A stretch of 64,000 nt of DNA from Streptomyces sp. Je 1-369. GTDB taxonomy: Bacteria > Actinomycetota > Actinomycetes > Streptomycetales > Streptomycetaceae. The position numbers and the translations under genes are program-made. The stretch spans positions 4,617,254 through 4,681,253 of the forward strand of contig NZ_CP101750.1 in assembly GCF_026810505.1 (NCBI RefSeq), written 5' to 3'. The notes under the pieces were generated by a model. That model made no database searches, was not told the DNA's origin, and worked only from the letters and a program-made list of their open reading frames with translations. Below are positions 1-9,193 of this stretch, one piece after another. How positions within the stretch are numbered: the stretch's first letter is position 1; each line of letters begins with the position of its first letter.

Positions 1-4
1 TCTT

Positions 5-32
5 CTCGTACGGCCCGTGCAGCCCGTACGAG
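5..32 (-). terminator. Hairpin just downstream of the first FG-GAP gene
   Basis: A 9-bp perfect stem (CTCGTACGG pairing with CCGTACGAG) with a 10-nt loop lies 3 nt past the stop codon of the leftward gene ending at 35. It has no T-tract, as is usual in Streptomyces. It is probably the terminator of the FG-GAP gene. Confidence 0.55.
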
Positions 33-34
33 TT

Positions 35-1513
35 TCACTGCGCCAGCGACGCTCCGTACGTCAGCGGGCCCGAAGACGTCGGAAGACCCAGTGAGTTCGG
101 GGTGACGGCTGACGCGCCCCTCGTGCCGGTCGCCAGGTGCGGGAGGTTCCAGACGCCGCCCGCCGACGCGTTCTCGCCGGGCGCGGCGGCGGAGAGGTCC
201 GGGCTGCCGTCGCCGTTGTGGTCCGCGAAGCCGAGCCTCGCGCCGAACAGGTCGCCCGCCTCGGCGCCGCCCGGGACGCCGGGGGAGTTCTGCTGGTACG
301 AGACCGCGCCCACCGCCTTCCCGTCCTCCGTGAGGATGCCCTTCGCGCCGCCCTTCAGGACGGTGATCGCACCCGCGCGCGCCGCGCTTCCGATCGCCTC
401 ACCGGGGGCGCCCGCGATCAGGTCGTCCTTGCCGTCTCCGTCGACGTCCGCGGCCGCGAGCGCGTTGCCGAAGTCGTCACCCTTTTCAGCGACACCCGGA
501 ACGCCCGGGGTGTCCTGGTTGAGGGTCTGGCCCTCCCACACGAGGCCGTCGCCGTCCCCGTAGTGGATGTGGATGCCGCCGCCCTCCGCGAGCTCCTCGG
601 GGCCGCACGGGTCGTCGATGTTCTCGTCGGCGATCTCGCGGCAGTTGCCGAGGGCGAGGTCGTCGTGGCCGTCGCCGTTGAAGTCGCCGGTGGCCAGCGC
701 GTTCGCGGCGCTGTTGTCGCTGCTCCAGGTGAGGTCGAAGGCGCCGGGGACCTCGTCGTTCTTGTCGTAGCGGTAGAGCTGGACGTGGGACTGCGTGCGG
801 GTGGGGCTCTGCTCGTAGTACGCGACGGCCAGCTCGGGGAGGCCGTCGGAGTCGAAGTCGCCGGTCGTCAGCACGGGGGCGCGGCCGCCCATGCGGCGAG
901 CCATGCCGGGGGAGGTGTCGGCGGTGTACGGGTTGCCGTTGAAGACGACCTGGTCCTTGCCGCCGATCGCCAGGTCGACGTCCGTGTCGCCGGTGAAGTC
1001 GGCTGCCGTCAGCGCGTTTCCGTACGCGTCGCCCGTCTTCGCGCCCCGCGCCGCCGTGTTGGCCAGCGCGAAGCCGTCGCCCGTGCCGTAGAGGACGGTG
1101 ACGGAACCCGCGTCCGTCTTGGCGTCGATGTCCTCGCCGGGGGCGCCGATGACCAGGTCGGCGTACTTGTCGTCGTCTATGTACGCCGTGGTGACGGCCG
1201 CGCCGAAGCGGTCGCCGGTCTCCGGTGTGCCGGGGACCTCGACCGTGGCCTGCGTGATGCGCCGCACGTTGCTCGACCCCGGGCCGCCCTCGCCGCCGAA
1301 GACGACGCTCACGTATCCCGCCTTCGCCTTGCCGTCGACGGTGCCGCCGGGCACGCCCACGGCGAGGTCCGCGTATCCGTTGCCGTCGAAGTCGGCCTTC
1401 AGCGGGGGTGCCGGGGCCGCCGCGGCCGCGGAGGTCGTGAAGGGGAGGGTCAGGCCGGTCGTGGCCAGGACGGTCGCCGCGGCCAACGCCAGGGTGTGGG
1501 TACGTGCGCGCAT
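35..1513 (-). CDS. Secreted FG-GAP repeat (integrin-alpha-like beta-propeller) protein
   Basis: The 492-aa product starts with a Sec signal peptide: basic n-region MRART, a hydrophobic stretch to about residue 27, then an Ala-rich cleavage region near residue 34. The rest carries seven FG-GAP blades, each with a calcium-loop motif of the DxDxDGxxDL type (for example DFDGNGYADLAVG and DVDGDGKDDLIAG), most followed by a GxPGE turn. Seven such repeats are known to fold into a seven-bladed calcium-binding propeller like the integrin alpha head. No catalytic domain or sortase signal is visible. The ATG has GGAG five bases upstream. It is the most downstream of five similar genes on this strand. 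The role is unknown; extracellular binding or adhesion is inferred from the family. Confidence 0.85.
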   Translation of the reverse strand: MRARTHTLALAAATVLATTGLTLPFTTSAAAAAPAPPLKADFDGNGYADLAVGVPGGTVDGKAKAGYVSVVFGGEGGPGSSNVRRITQATVEVPGTPETGDRFGAAVTTAYIDDDKYADLVIGAPGEDIDAKTDAGSVTVLYGTGDGFALANTAARGAKTGDAYGNALTAADFTGDTDVDLAIGGKDQVVFNGNPYTADTSPGMARRMGGRAPVLTTGDFDSDGLPELAVAYYEQSPTRTQSHVQLYRYDKNDEVPGAFDLTWSSDNSAANALATGDFNGDGHDDLALGNCREIADENIDDPCGPEELAEGGGIHIHYGDGDGLVWEGQTLNQDTPGVPGVAEKGDDFGNALAAADVDGDGKDDLIAGAPGEAIGSAARAGAITVLKGGAKGILTEDGKAVGAVSYQQNSPGVPGGAEAGDLFGARLGFADHNGDGSPDLSAAAPGENASAGGVWNLPHLATGTRGASAVTPNSLGLPTSSGPLTYGASLAQ

Positions 1514-1539
1514 GGGGGCTCCGGGGGTAGGGGTGGAGG

Positions 1540-1568
1540 CCGGGCCCGCACCGGTGGTGCGGGCCCGG
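1540..1568 (-). terminator. Strong GC hairpin after the second FG-GAP gene
   Basis: A 12-bp perfect stem (CCGGGCCCGCAC with its complement) closes a 5-nt loop 29 nt beyond the stop codon of the gene ending at 1598. It separates that gene from the next FG-GAP gene, which argues that the tandem copies are separate transcription units. Confidence 0.6.
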
Positions 1569-1597
1569 TGGTCAGGGACAGCGGTGGACGACGTGGG

Positions 1598-3085
1598 TCA
1601 GTCGGCGAAGTGCATGCCGAGCCGCGGCGTGCCCGTCGCCGAGACGCCCACGGTCGACGTGTAGACGCCGGTCGCGCCGGTGAGGGTGCCGTCGCTCCCG
1701 CTGATCAGCGGGTAGAGCGCGCCGTTCGCGCCGTTCTCGCCGTACGCGCCGACCGTGACGTCACCCCGGCCGTCGCCGTTCAGGTCGTCGACGTGGACGT
1801 CCGCGCCGAAGAAGTCGCCCTTCTCGTTGGAGTTGGGCACGCCCGGCGTGTTCTGATCGAGGAAGACCGCGCCGTCCGTGGAGAGGCCCGAGCCGTCCGC
1901 CTTGCCGTAGATGACGGTGACCGAGCCCGCGTCCGTGACACCGGCGAGGTCCTCGCCCGCCGCGCCCACGACCAGGTCGAGGTGGCCGTCGCCGTTGATG
2001 TCGCCGAGGTCGAGCTCGTTGCCGAAGGAGTCGCCCTTCTCGCCCGCGCCCGGGACGCCCGCGCTGTCCTGGGTGAAGACCTGCGTGCCGCCGTACGGTC
2101 CGGTGGCCGAGCCGTGCACCACGTACACCGAGCCGCCCTTGTTCGCCCCGGCGATCTCGTCGTCCCATTCGAGGCCGATGACGATGTCGCCGTAGCCGTC
2201 GCTGTCCGTGTCGCCGACGTCGGTGATGATGCCGCCGGGCAGCCGCTGCTGGTTGGTCGTCTTGAGGCCGTCGGCGGTGCCGGGGACCCACAGGTTGGCG
2301 TTGTAGCTGTCGCCGGTGGAGTAGCCGTCGACGATGAGGTCTTCCCTCTTGTCGCCGTTCACGTCACCGGCGTGCAGATTGAAGGGCCCGGCGCCCTCGC
2401 CGCTCTGGATGGCGGGCTTGACCGTGTAGTGGCCGCTGCCGGTGCCGCCGGTACGCGAGATCTTGCCGTTCACCACGTCGATGGTGGCCGCGCCGGACCG
2501 GGCGCCGATGGCGAGGTCGGTGTTGCCGTCGCCGTCGAAGTCACCGGCCTCGATGGGCCCGCCGAAGAAGTCGTGGCCGCTCGGGCGGGGGTCCTTCACC
2601 GTCGTACCGCCGGAGAGGCCGTTCGGGGAGCCCCACAGGATCTGCGCGGTGCCGCCGTCCTTGTCGCTGCCGACGTCCTCGCCGGGTGCGGCGATCGCGA
2701 GGTCGTCGTAGCCGTCGCGGTCGAAGTCGCCGTACGCGGTGTCGTACCCGAAGACGTCGCCCGCCTCGGCGGAGCCGGGGACACCCGCGCTGTTCTGGCT
2801 GAACGTCTTGTGGCGCAGGGTGCTGCCGCCGTACGTGACGACGACCTGGCCTGCCTGGTCCTTGCCGCCGACGTTGGCGTAGGCCGCGGAGGTGGCGAGG
2901 TCGGCGACGCCGTCGCCGTTGAAGTCGGCCTCGTGCGAGGGCAGCGGCTCGGCCGGTGCGGCGGAGGCGGTCGCTCCCGTGACGGCGAGCAGTCCGCCGG
3001 TCAGCGCGGCCGTGACGGCCGTCGCGGCGGCGAGCCGCGTACGTCTGGAGCGGGCGGTGGTGGAGGTGCGCTTGTGCTGGGCCAT
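1598..3085 (-). CDS. Secreted FG-GAP repeat (integrin-alpha-like beta-propeller) protein
   Basis: This 495-aa paralogue of its neighbours has a long basic n-region (MAQHKRTSTTARSRRTR), then a hydrophobic segment and a likely cleavage site near ATASAAPA, at about residue 43. The n-region has an RR pair, but the context is not a clear Tat motif. Seven FG-GAP blades follow, with calcium loops such as DFNGDGVADLA, DFDRDGYDDLAIAAPGE and DINGDGHLDLVVGAAGE. The ATG is preceded by AGGAG at good spacing. The hairpin at 1540-1568 lies downstream. As with the other copies there is no enzyme domain, so a structural or binding role outside the cell is inferred. Confidence 0.85.
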   Translation of the reverse strand: MAQHKRTSTTARSRRTRLAAATAVTAALTGGLLAVTGATASAAPAEPLPSHEADFNGDGVADLATSAAYANVGGKDQAGQVVVTYGGSTLRHKTFSQNSAGVPGSAEAGDVFGYDTAYGDFDRDGYDDLAIAAPGEDVGSDKDGGTAQILWGSPNGLSGGTTVKDPRPSGHDFFGGPIEAGDFDGDGNTDLAIGARSGAATIDVVNGKISRTGGTGSGHYTVKPAIQSGEGAGPFNLHAGDVNGDKREDLIVDGYSTGDSYNANLWVPGTADGLKTTNQQRLPGGIITDVGDTDSDGYGDIVIGLEWDDEIAGANKGGSVYVVHGSATGPYGGTQVFTQDSAGVPGAGEKGDSFGNELDLGDINGDGHLDLVVGAAGEDLAGVTDAGSVTVIYGKADGSGLSTDGAVFLDQNTPGVPNSNEKGDFFGADVHVDDLNGDGRGDVTVGAYGENGANGALYPLISGSDGTLTGATGVYTSTVGVSATGTPRLGMHFAD

Positions 3086-3226
3086 GCGGTTCTCCTGCTA
3101 CGTGCGGGGATGCCTGGCGGGCATCCGCAGTCGATGGGGTGCGACGGGCGCGTTCACCGGGCGTTGACCCGGGCGTCACGCCGCGGTCGGCGAAGGAGAG
3201 ACCGATGGTGGGGGGCAAGGGTTGTA

Positions 3227-3258
3227 CGGACGGGCTGAGTTGGGGTTCAGCCCGTCCG
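3227..3258 (-). terminator. Perfect 12-bp-stem hairpin downstream of the third FG-GAP gene
   Basis: CGGACGGGCTGA pairs perfectly with TCAGCCCGTCCG around an 8-nt loop. It lies about 110 nt beyond the stop at 3367. The right arm is part of a dispersed element (about 3250-3274, core GCCCGTCCGGCG followed by GAGGACGA) that recurs in inverse orientation at 35005-35029. From memory this is a common Streptomyces intergenic repeat. Confidence 0.6.
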
Positions 3259-3366
3259 GCGTTCGAGGACGAACCCGGCGAAGCCGGTGATTCGGCGAAG
3301 CCGGTGATTCGATGGTGCGGGTCCGACGGTGCGGGTCCGACGGCGCGCGTCCGACGGTGCTGCTAC

Positions 3367-4818
3367 CTACCGCCCAAGAACCATCCCGTACTCACGCGCC
3401 CCCGCGAGACCGAGCTTCCCCGGCGTCACCGACGTGACGTCCGGGCGCGGGCCGCCGTCCTTGGGGCTCGGCGCGTACCAGACGCCGCCCTTCCGGCCGT
3501 CCTCGCCGGGCGCGCCCACCGCGGCGTCGGGGTAGGAGTCGCCGTTGTAGTCGCCGGTCGCGACGGACGCGCCGAGGTGGTCGTCCGCCTCCGCCGTGCC
3601 CGCGACGCCCGCGGTGTTCTGGCTGAAGGCGGGACCGGTGAACGGCTTGCCCGCTCCGGTCGAGGCCAGCGTCCAGTACGTGCCCGCGTTCTTGACCGTC
3701 CCGACGGCCTCCGCGTCCGCGCCGACGACCAGCTCGTCGCCGCCGTTCCGGTCGAGGTCGCCGACGGCGAGCTGCGCGCCGAAGTTGTCGCCGGCCTCGG
3801 CCGTGCCGCCGACCTCGGGCGAGGCCTGGGTGGTGCACGAGGTGCCGCCGTCGCCGGGCGCGCCGTCCTTCTTGCCGTAGACCGTGAGGATCGCGCCGCC
3901 GAGCCGGTCCTCGCAGTGGGTCTGCTCGGTCTCGGGGTGGGGCTGTACGTTGCCGACGGCGAGGTCGGTCGTGCCGTCCCCGTCGAAGTCGCCGGTGGCG
4001 AGCGAGGTGTCCGTGCGGTCGCCCGTGGCCCACGCCGACTTCCACTCGCCCGTCGCACGGTTCATGACGGTCGTACCGCTCATCTCCAAGCCCCGGTACG
4101 AGACGGCGAGCTCGTCGCGGCCGTCGCCGTCGAAGTCGCCGGAGGCCAGGGCGGTGGCGTCCGTGAAGTGCCAGCCGGTGACCCGGGAGACCTTGGCGGG
4201 CGAGCCCGCGGTGAACGGACCCGGCCGGGTCACGACCGAGCCGACCTCGTCGAAGTGACGGTTGAAGGCGATGTCCTTGTTGCCGTCCTTGTCGAAGTCG
4301 CCGGTGGCGAGCTGTGCTCCGAACCGGGAACTGTCGAAGTCGCCGTTGGCGGCGGTGAAGCCGCCCTTGAAGCCGCCCGCGCCGCCCCAGACGACCGCGA
4401 CGGTCCCGGCGCTCAGCCCGGCCGTGGTGTCCTCCTCGGGCGCGCCGACGATCAGGTCGCTGTAGCCGTCGCCGTTCATGTCGTCCGACGCGACGGCGAA
4501 CCCGAACGCGTCGCCCGCCTCGGCCGTGCCCGGTACACCGGCTGTGGACTGGCTGACGGTCGTCGACCCGTGCTTGCCGAGGCCGGACGCGCCGCCCCAG
4601 ACGACGTTGACGTACCCGGCCTCGGCCTTGCCGTCCACGGTGGCGCTCGGCACGCCGACGGCGAGGTCCACGTAGCCGTCGCCGTTGTAGTCGCCGCGGA
4701 TCTTGGAGGGGGCGTCGACGGCTGCCGCGTTGCCCGCGGCCAGGCCGGTGGCGCCGAGGGCGGTGGCGGCGCAGAGTGCGGCCGTGCCGAGGAGGTGGTT
4801 ACGGGCGTACGTAGGCAT
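3367..4818 (-). CDS. Secreted FG-GAP repeat (integrin-alpha-like beta-propeller) protein
   Basis: The 483-aa product starts at the ATG at 4818 (MPTYARNHLLG), chosen because it begins the signal peptide and follows a GGAGG sequence; the open frame extends 63 codons further upstream without a sensible N-terminus. The hydrophobic core runs to about residue 27, with cleavage near AAAVDAPS. Seven FG-GAP blades carry calcium loops such as DYNGDGYVDLAVG, DMNGDGYSDLIVG and DYNGDSYPDAAVG. Two cysteines near the middle (in THCEDRL and TSCTT) may form a disulfide, which the first two paralogues mostly lack. The start lies about 74 bp from the end of the next FG-GAP gene. Confidence 0.85.
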   Translation of the reverse strand: MPTYARNHLLGTAALCAATALGATGLAAGNAAAVDAPSKIRGDYNGDGYVDLAVGVPSATVDGKAEAGYVNVVWGGASGLGKHGSTTVSQSTAGVPGTAEAGDAFGFAVASDDMNGDGYSDLIVGAPEEDTTAGLSAGTVAVVWGGAGGFKGGFTAANGDFDSSRFGAQLATGDFDKDGNKDIAFNRHFDEVGSVVTRPGPFTAGSPAKVSRVTGWHFTDATALASGDFDGDGRDELAVSYRGLEMSGTTVMNRATGEWKSAWATGDRTDTSLATGDFDGDGTTDLAVGNVQPHPETEQTHCEDRLGGAILTVYGKKDGAPGDGGTSCTTQASPEVGGTAEAGDNFGAQLAVGDLDRNGGDELVVGADAEAVGTVKNAGTYWTLASTGAGKPFTGPAFSQNTAGVAGTAEADDHLGASVATGDYNGDSYPDAAVGAPGEDGRKGGVWYAPSPKDGGPRPDVTSVTPGKLGLAGAREYGMVLGR

Positions 4819-4892
4819 GGAGAGGCCTCCAACGTGTGTAGGTGGTACGGGAGTTGCCTTGAAAGTAGGTAAAGGGGGGAGGGGGAGGCGGG

Positions 4893-6287
4893 TCAGCGCA
4901 GCGCGCGCCCGAACCCCGCCCCCGCGCCGCCGACCCCGAAGTCCGTGCCGTTGAACGAGGCCGCGTAGGACGCGGTCAGGCCCGTCGACGTGCCGCGCAG
5001 GACCCATACGGCGCCGACGTCCCGTGTCGTGCCGATGTCTTCGCCGAGCGCGCCCGCGGCCAGGTCGGCCTTGCCGTTCTTGTTGATGTCCTTGAGGCGT
5101 ACGGACGTACCGAAACGGTCGCCGTCCTCGGCGGCGCCGGGTACGCCCGACGTCTCCTGGTGCCAGGCCTGGCCCGAAGTGAGGGTGCCGTGCGCCGACT
5201 TGAGCAGGGTCACGCTCCCACTCGCCGCCACCCCGTCGACCGTCTCGCCGGGCGCGCCCACCGCGAGGTCCGCGAGGCCGTCGCCGGTGACGTCGCCCGC
5301 GGAGACGGCCGCGCCGAAGCCGTCGCCCTTTTCGTCGGCACCCGGTACGCCCGCGCTGTCCTGGTTGTACGTCACCGGGGCGCCGAATCTGCCGTCACCG
5401 CCGCGCCGTACGGTGACCGAGCCGCCCTTGCCGCCCGCTGTGTCGCGCGCGTTGCCGGTGATGAGGTCGTCGTAGCCGTCGCCGTCGACGTCACCCGCGG
5501 TGGCCGCGTCGCGCGTCGCCGTCGGGTCGCCGCCCTCGGCGAGTACCTCGGCCCGGTAGCCGTAGTCGCCGACGCCGCCGTACATGTGCGCGGTCCAGGC
5601 GCCGCCGTCCGCGCGCTCGCCGTACAGGACGAAGCCGACACCGTCCTTGTACTTGAAGTTGCCGGCGACCATGCCGTCCAGGCGGACGCCGTCCGGCAGG
5701 AAGTCGACCTCCAGGCCGTGCACGTTCCCGTTCTCGCCCGTGCCGGTGTAGTAGTACCAGTTGTCGCCGCTGATGACGGCCAACTGGGGTGAGCCGTCGT
5801 AGTCCAGGTCGGTCCAGACGGCGGCCTCGCCGAAGCGGCCGGTGGTGTCGGCGGGGGAGTTCAGGGCGCGGCCGCCGGAGGTGAAGGGGTTCCGGCCGCC
5901 GTGGACGACGGAGACGGAGCCGGACGGCTTGCCCGCGACCTGCTCGCCGGGGGCGCCGACGATCAGGTCGGCGAAGCCGTCGCCGTTCACGTCACCGCTG
6001 GTCACGCTCTCGCCGAACTCGTCGCCCGGCTCGGTGACGCCGGGCACGCCCGCGGTGTTCTGGGTGACGGTTACGGAGCGGCGCTCGGACACGCCGCCCG
6101 CTGAACCGAACGTCACCGTCACGGAGTTGGAGTCGGGGGACCCGATGGCGAGGTCGCGGTAGCCGTCCCCGTTGAAGTCGTCCTTCAGGGCGGAGGCGGC
6201 GCTCGCCGTACCGGCCATGGGCAGCGCGAGGCCTGCGGCCGCGAGGGCCGCGACGGTGGCGGTGACGGCCAGGTTTCTTACGCGCAC
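4893..6287 (-). CDS. Secreted FG-GAP repeat (integrin-alpha-like beta-propeller) protein
   Basis: The product has 464 aa from a GTG at 6287 (VRVRNLAVTATVAAL). This start is preferred because GGGAG lies six bases upstream and a typical signal peptide begins there, with cleavage near GTASAAS at about residue 30; the open frame continues upstream into basic low-complexity sequence. About seven FG-GAP blades are visible, five with good calcium loops (such as DVNGDGFADLIVGAPGE and DVDGDGYDDLITG) and two degenerate ones in the middle. The final residues (VGGAGAGFGRALR) resemble the end of the neighbouring paralogue, supporting tandem duplication. Function is unknown beyond the family's extracellular ligand-binding theme. 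Confidence 0.83.
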   Translation of the reverse strand: MRVRNLAVTATVAALAAAGLALPMAGTASAASALKDDFNGDGYRDLAIGSPDSNSVTVTFGSAGGVSERRSVTVTQNTAGVPGVTEPGDEFGESVTSGDVNGDGFADLIVGAPGEQVAGKPSGSVSVVHGGRNPFTSGGRALNSPADTTGRFGEAAVWTDLDYDGSPQLAVISGDNWYYYTGTGENGNVHGLEVDFLPDGVRLDGMVAGNFKYKDGVGFVLYGERADGGAWTAHMYGGVGDYGYRAEVLAEGGDPTATRDAATAGDVDGDGYDDLITGNARDTAGGKGGSVTVRRGGDGRFGAPVTYNQDSAGVPGADEKGDGFGAAVSAGDVTGDGLADLAVGAPGETVDGVAASGSVTLLKSAHGTLTSGQAWHQETSGVPGAAEDGDRFGTSVRLKDINKNGKADLAAGALGEDIGTTRDVGAVWVLRGTSTGLTASYAASFNGTDFGVGGAGAGFGRALR

Positions 6288-6415
6288 GTGGATCTCCCGG
6301 AAGTGGGCCTTGGGGTGAGCCTTTGGGTATGGCTTCCGGGGGGTGTGACTCGTGAGGCGTACGAAGGGTTGTGTGCGGGGAGTTGCGTGGTAGCCGTCAG
6401 GTGAACGGCAGTTGA

Positions 6416-7855
6416 TTACTCCCCGCTCGGCGCCAGGAACTCCGCGGTGGAGAAGGTGACCCGTGGGTCGCGCGCCACGAGGTCTCCTTCGCGGCCGGGG
6501 TACACGGCGACGATGTCCTGGCTGTCGCCTCGGTACGTCCGCGTGACGAGGTCGGCTCGCTTGTCGCCGTCGAAGTCCGCGACTTGGAGTACCTCGGTCT
6601 TGCCCTTGCCCTTGCTCTTGCTCTTGCCCGGCGGCCGGACGAGCGCGGAGGCGTTGGGCGCGAGCTCCGACGTACGGCCACGGAAGACCCGCACGTCCCA
6701 CGCGCCTCCTCCGGACCCGCTGCCCGCGCCGCTCACCACGAGCTCGCTCAGGCCGTCCCCGTCGAGGTCACCCGTGTCGACGGCGACGTTCTTGGCCTCC
6801 AGGGAGCCGCGCAGGGTGCCCGGCACGTCGTAGCGCAGGGCGATGCCCTTCGGGGACGTGATGGCGGCATCCATTCCCTTCCCCTCGCCGAAGCGGCCGA
6901 AGACGATGTCCTGGTCCTGGCCCCCGGGGAACAGCACGCCGGTCTCGTCGGGGCCCTGGGGGCCGCCCATGACGAGGGCACTCGTGGCGGCGCCCTTCGC
7001 GTCGGCGGCCTTGCGGACGAGTACGTCGTCGTAGCCGTCGCCGTCGACGTCCGTGGCGCGGCCGGTGGCGAGGTTGTTGCCGGGCGCGGTGACGGGCTCG
7101 CCCGCCGCGCGCGGGGCGCCGTTCCGCTTGAACGGGCCGCGCAGGAACGTGAGCCGGGCGCCGCTCGCGTGCAGGACGAGGTCGTTGGCGCCGTCCCCGT
7201 CGAAGTCGCCGCAGACCGGCTGGTCCGGCCAGTCGTTGCCGAAGCGGGCCTGCGCGGGCACGTTGAGTTTCACCGCCTTGCCGACCAGCCCCTTCGGTGA
7301 ACCGAAGAGGATCTGCAGCGGTACGGGGGGCTGCCCCTGCCCGTCGTACGGCGGATCCGTCGACACGAGCAGATCGCTGAAGCCGTCCTCGTCGAGGTCG
7401 CAGGACGCCTCGGAGTCGAAGGCGGCGGGCAACTGGCCCTTCGTACGGGCACCGTTGGCGTGGGCGCTCACGAGTTGCCGGGCGCCGGGGGTGAGGCCGC
7501 GCTTGCCCCGCGTACTGCCGTACACGATCCCGATGCCTGCGTCGTCGCCGTGGTCGGGGTGCACGAGGTCGTCGAGTACGAGGTCACGGGCGCCGTCACC
7601 ATTGAAGTCGTCCTGGACGTTGTTGCCCTTGCCGCCCTTGCCGCCCTTGCCGCCCTTGCCTCGCGGGACGGGCTGTTGGGCGGGGCCCTTGCCCGCCATG
7701 CTCACCGGCTTGTGCGAGGCGTCACCGGGGCCGGCGCCGTCGTCGTGGCCGCCGCAGGCCGAGAGGAGAAGCGCGCAGCTCACGGCGGTGGCCAGCCCGG
7801 CGGATCCGCCGCACCACATGCTCCGCCTCGCGCCCCGTATCCCGGCACTCCGCAT
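6416..7855 (-). CDS. FG-GAP repeat lipoprotein
   Basis: About 479 aa. A lipobox (LLLSAC followed by GGHDD) marks a lipid-anchored extracellular protein, unlike the four soluble paralogues downstream. The start is uncertain. The frame is open to 7954, but the ATG at 7855 (MRSAGIRGARR) gives a normal basic n-region followed by the hydrophobic core, with an AGGAG only a base or two upstream; a GTG three codons earlier is also possible. After a Gly/Lys-rich linker (GKGGKGGKGGKG) there are about seven FG-GAP units, for example DFNGDGARDLVLDD, DLDEDGFSDLLVS and DFDGDKRADLVTR. It is the promoter-proximal member of the five-gene array and could tether or partner the others; that is inference. Confidence 0.75.
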   Translation of the reverse strand: MRSAGIRGARRSMWCGGSAGLATAVSCALLLSACGGHDDGAGPGDASHKPVSMAGKGPAQQPVPRGKGGKGGKGGKGNNVQDDFNGDGARDLVLDDLVHPDHGDDAGIGIVYGSTRGKRGLTPGARQLVSAHANGARTKGQLPAAFDSEASCDLDEDGFSDLLVSTDPPYDGQGQPPVPLQILFGSPKGLVGKAVKLNVPAQARFGNDWPDQPVCGDFDGDGANDLVLHASGARLTFLRGPFKRNGAPRAAGEPVTAPGNNLATGRATDVDGDGYDDVLVRKAADAKGAATSALVMGGPQGPDETGVLFPGGQDQDIVFGRFGEGKGMDAAITSPKGIALRYDVPGTLRGSLEAKNVAVDTGDLDGDGLSELVVSGAGSGSGGGAWDVRVFRGRTSELAPNASALVRPPGKSKSKGKGKTEVLQVADFDGDKRADLVTRTYRGDSQDIVAVYPGREGDLVARDPRVTFSTAEFLAPSGE

Positions 7856-8212
7856 GCTCCTCACCAACCCCGAACGCCACAGTCGACAACAACCAGCCCA
7901 TGATGCTCCCGCTCCCCTCGCGGGAGGGGTCCGAGGTGGTTCCGTTTCCATCACAGCGGGGCGGAGGTGCGTGGCGGGTCGGGCGGTGACTTCGGTGGAC
8001 CGGTGTCTTCGTCGGTCACCGGGGCCGCCCGGGGTTTTGCGGAGTGTGGCGGTTCCGGGTCGGGAGTAAAGGGCGCTCCGCTGCGCTGCGCGTCGGCTGC
8101 GCCGATTCCGCTTCGCTTCACCCTTGACTCCCGTCCCTGCACCGCAGTTGGACGTTGACCCGGTCGGCCAGGGGTGGGGGCTGCGGGGACGGTTGGGTGG
8201 GTCACTCTCTTT

Positions 8213-9193
8213 CGCTGCCGGGTGCGGCCCGGCTCAACGTGAGTCGTCCTCACCGCATGCGTGCGGCTGCGCTGCTCGGGTCATCTGCTCGCGTTGCCGG
8301 GTGCGGCCCGGCCCAACGTGAGTCGCCGTCACGGTCTGGGGTGGGTCATCGGCTTTCGTTGCCGGGTGCGGACCGGTCCAACGTGGGTGGGAGTGGTGGT
8401 CGGTCTGCCGAAGGGCTGCCTGGGCCGTCCCCTCCGGCACCTACTTTGGGAAAGTTGCGAATGGGTTGGCCGCGCGCCCCCTCGGCAGATACCGATGCGC
8501 CCCCCGGCGTGTGGGATTGCTGGCTCGGCTGCGTGAGAGCAGTGCTCTGGGCGGCGGCGCGCGGGGTCCAGCGGGTGGCGGTTGGGTCGGGCCGCCCCCT
8601 CTCCGGCACCTACTTTGGGAAAGTTGCGAATGCCTTCGCCGCGCGCCCCCCAGCAGATGCCGATGCGCCCCCCGGCATGCGGGATTTGCCGCGCCGGATG
8701 CGCGAGATCAGTGGCGTGGGTGGGGGCGTGTGGGGTGTGGGAGGGGGGCGTGCGCCGGGACGGTTCGCAACTTTCCCAAAGTAGGTGCCGGAGGGCACCC
8801 GGGCCGGGGGCGGGGGCGGTGACGCTTCGGTGGCGCTTCGGTCTGCCCGGAGTGGTCACCCCGCGCACAACGTACCGACCTCACCCCCCGACCATGACGG
8901 CGACGGTGAGGGCGACTCGCGATGGACCGGGCCGCACCCGGCAACGCAAGCGGATGACCCGAGCAGCGCAGCCGCGCAGCTGGCGGCGCCGCAACCGGGG
9001 CGGCCACCCACGATGAGCCGGGCCGCACCCGGCAACGAAAGCCGATGACCCGCCCCAGACCGTGACGGTGACTCACGTTGGGCCGGGTCGCACCCGGCAA
9101 CGCGAGGTGATGACCCGAGCAGCGCAGCCGCGCAGCTGGCGGCGCCGCGACCGAGGCGGTCGGCCACGTTGGACCGGGCCGCACCCGGCAGCG
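8213..9193. repeat. Seven copies of a 29-bp hairpin-forming element
   Basis: The consensus reads CGTTGCCGGGTGCGG followed by CCCGGCCCAACGTG. Three copies run rightward at 8213-8241, 8292-8320 and 8357-8385, and four lie in inverse orientation near 8919-8946, 9010-9037, 9074-9102 and 9165-9193. Each unit is itself near-palindromic (CGTTG/CAACG and CCGGG/CCCGG), so it could form a stem-loop in RNA or single-stranded DNA. This resembles other families of short palindromic intergenic elements; no assignment to a named family is made. Confidence 0.75.
8432..8793. repeat. Three perfect copies of a 30-bp motif (two direct, one inverted)
   Basis: An identical 30-bp word containing CTACTTTGGGAAAGTTGCGA occurs at 8432-8461 and 8601-8630, and in inverse orientation at 8764-8793. 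The first two copies head partly conserved units about 169 bp apart (similar sequence continues to about 8510 and 8690). The word is clearly more AT-rich than its surroundings, which is typical of a protein-binding or nucleation site in such GC-rich DNA. Confidence 0.75.

Noticed and set aside
137..3238. 1033-codon open frame on the + strand opposite the first two FG-GAP genes
   Set aside because: It is a low-complexity Arg/Ala/Val-rich translation without domains, created by GC skew opposite real genes that have signal peptides and repeats. The same applies to other long antisense frames, for example 11402-13648, 13945-16017, 23307-25748 and 39053-41440.
8213..9193. CRISPR array
   Set aside because: Repeats occur in both orientations, are irregularly spaced and palindromic, with no cas genes in the window.
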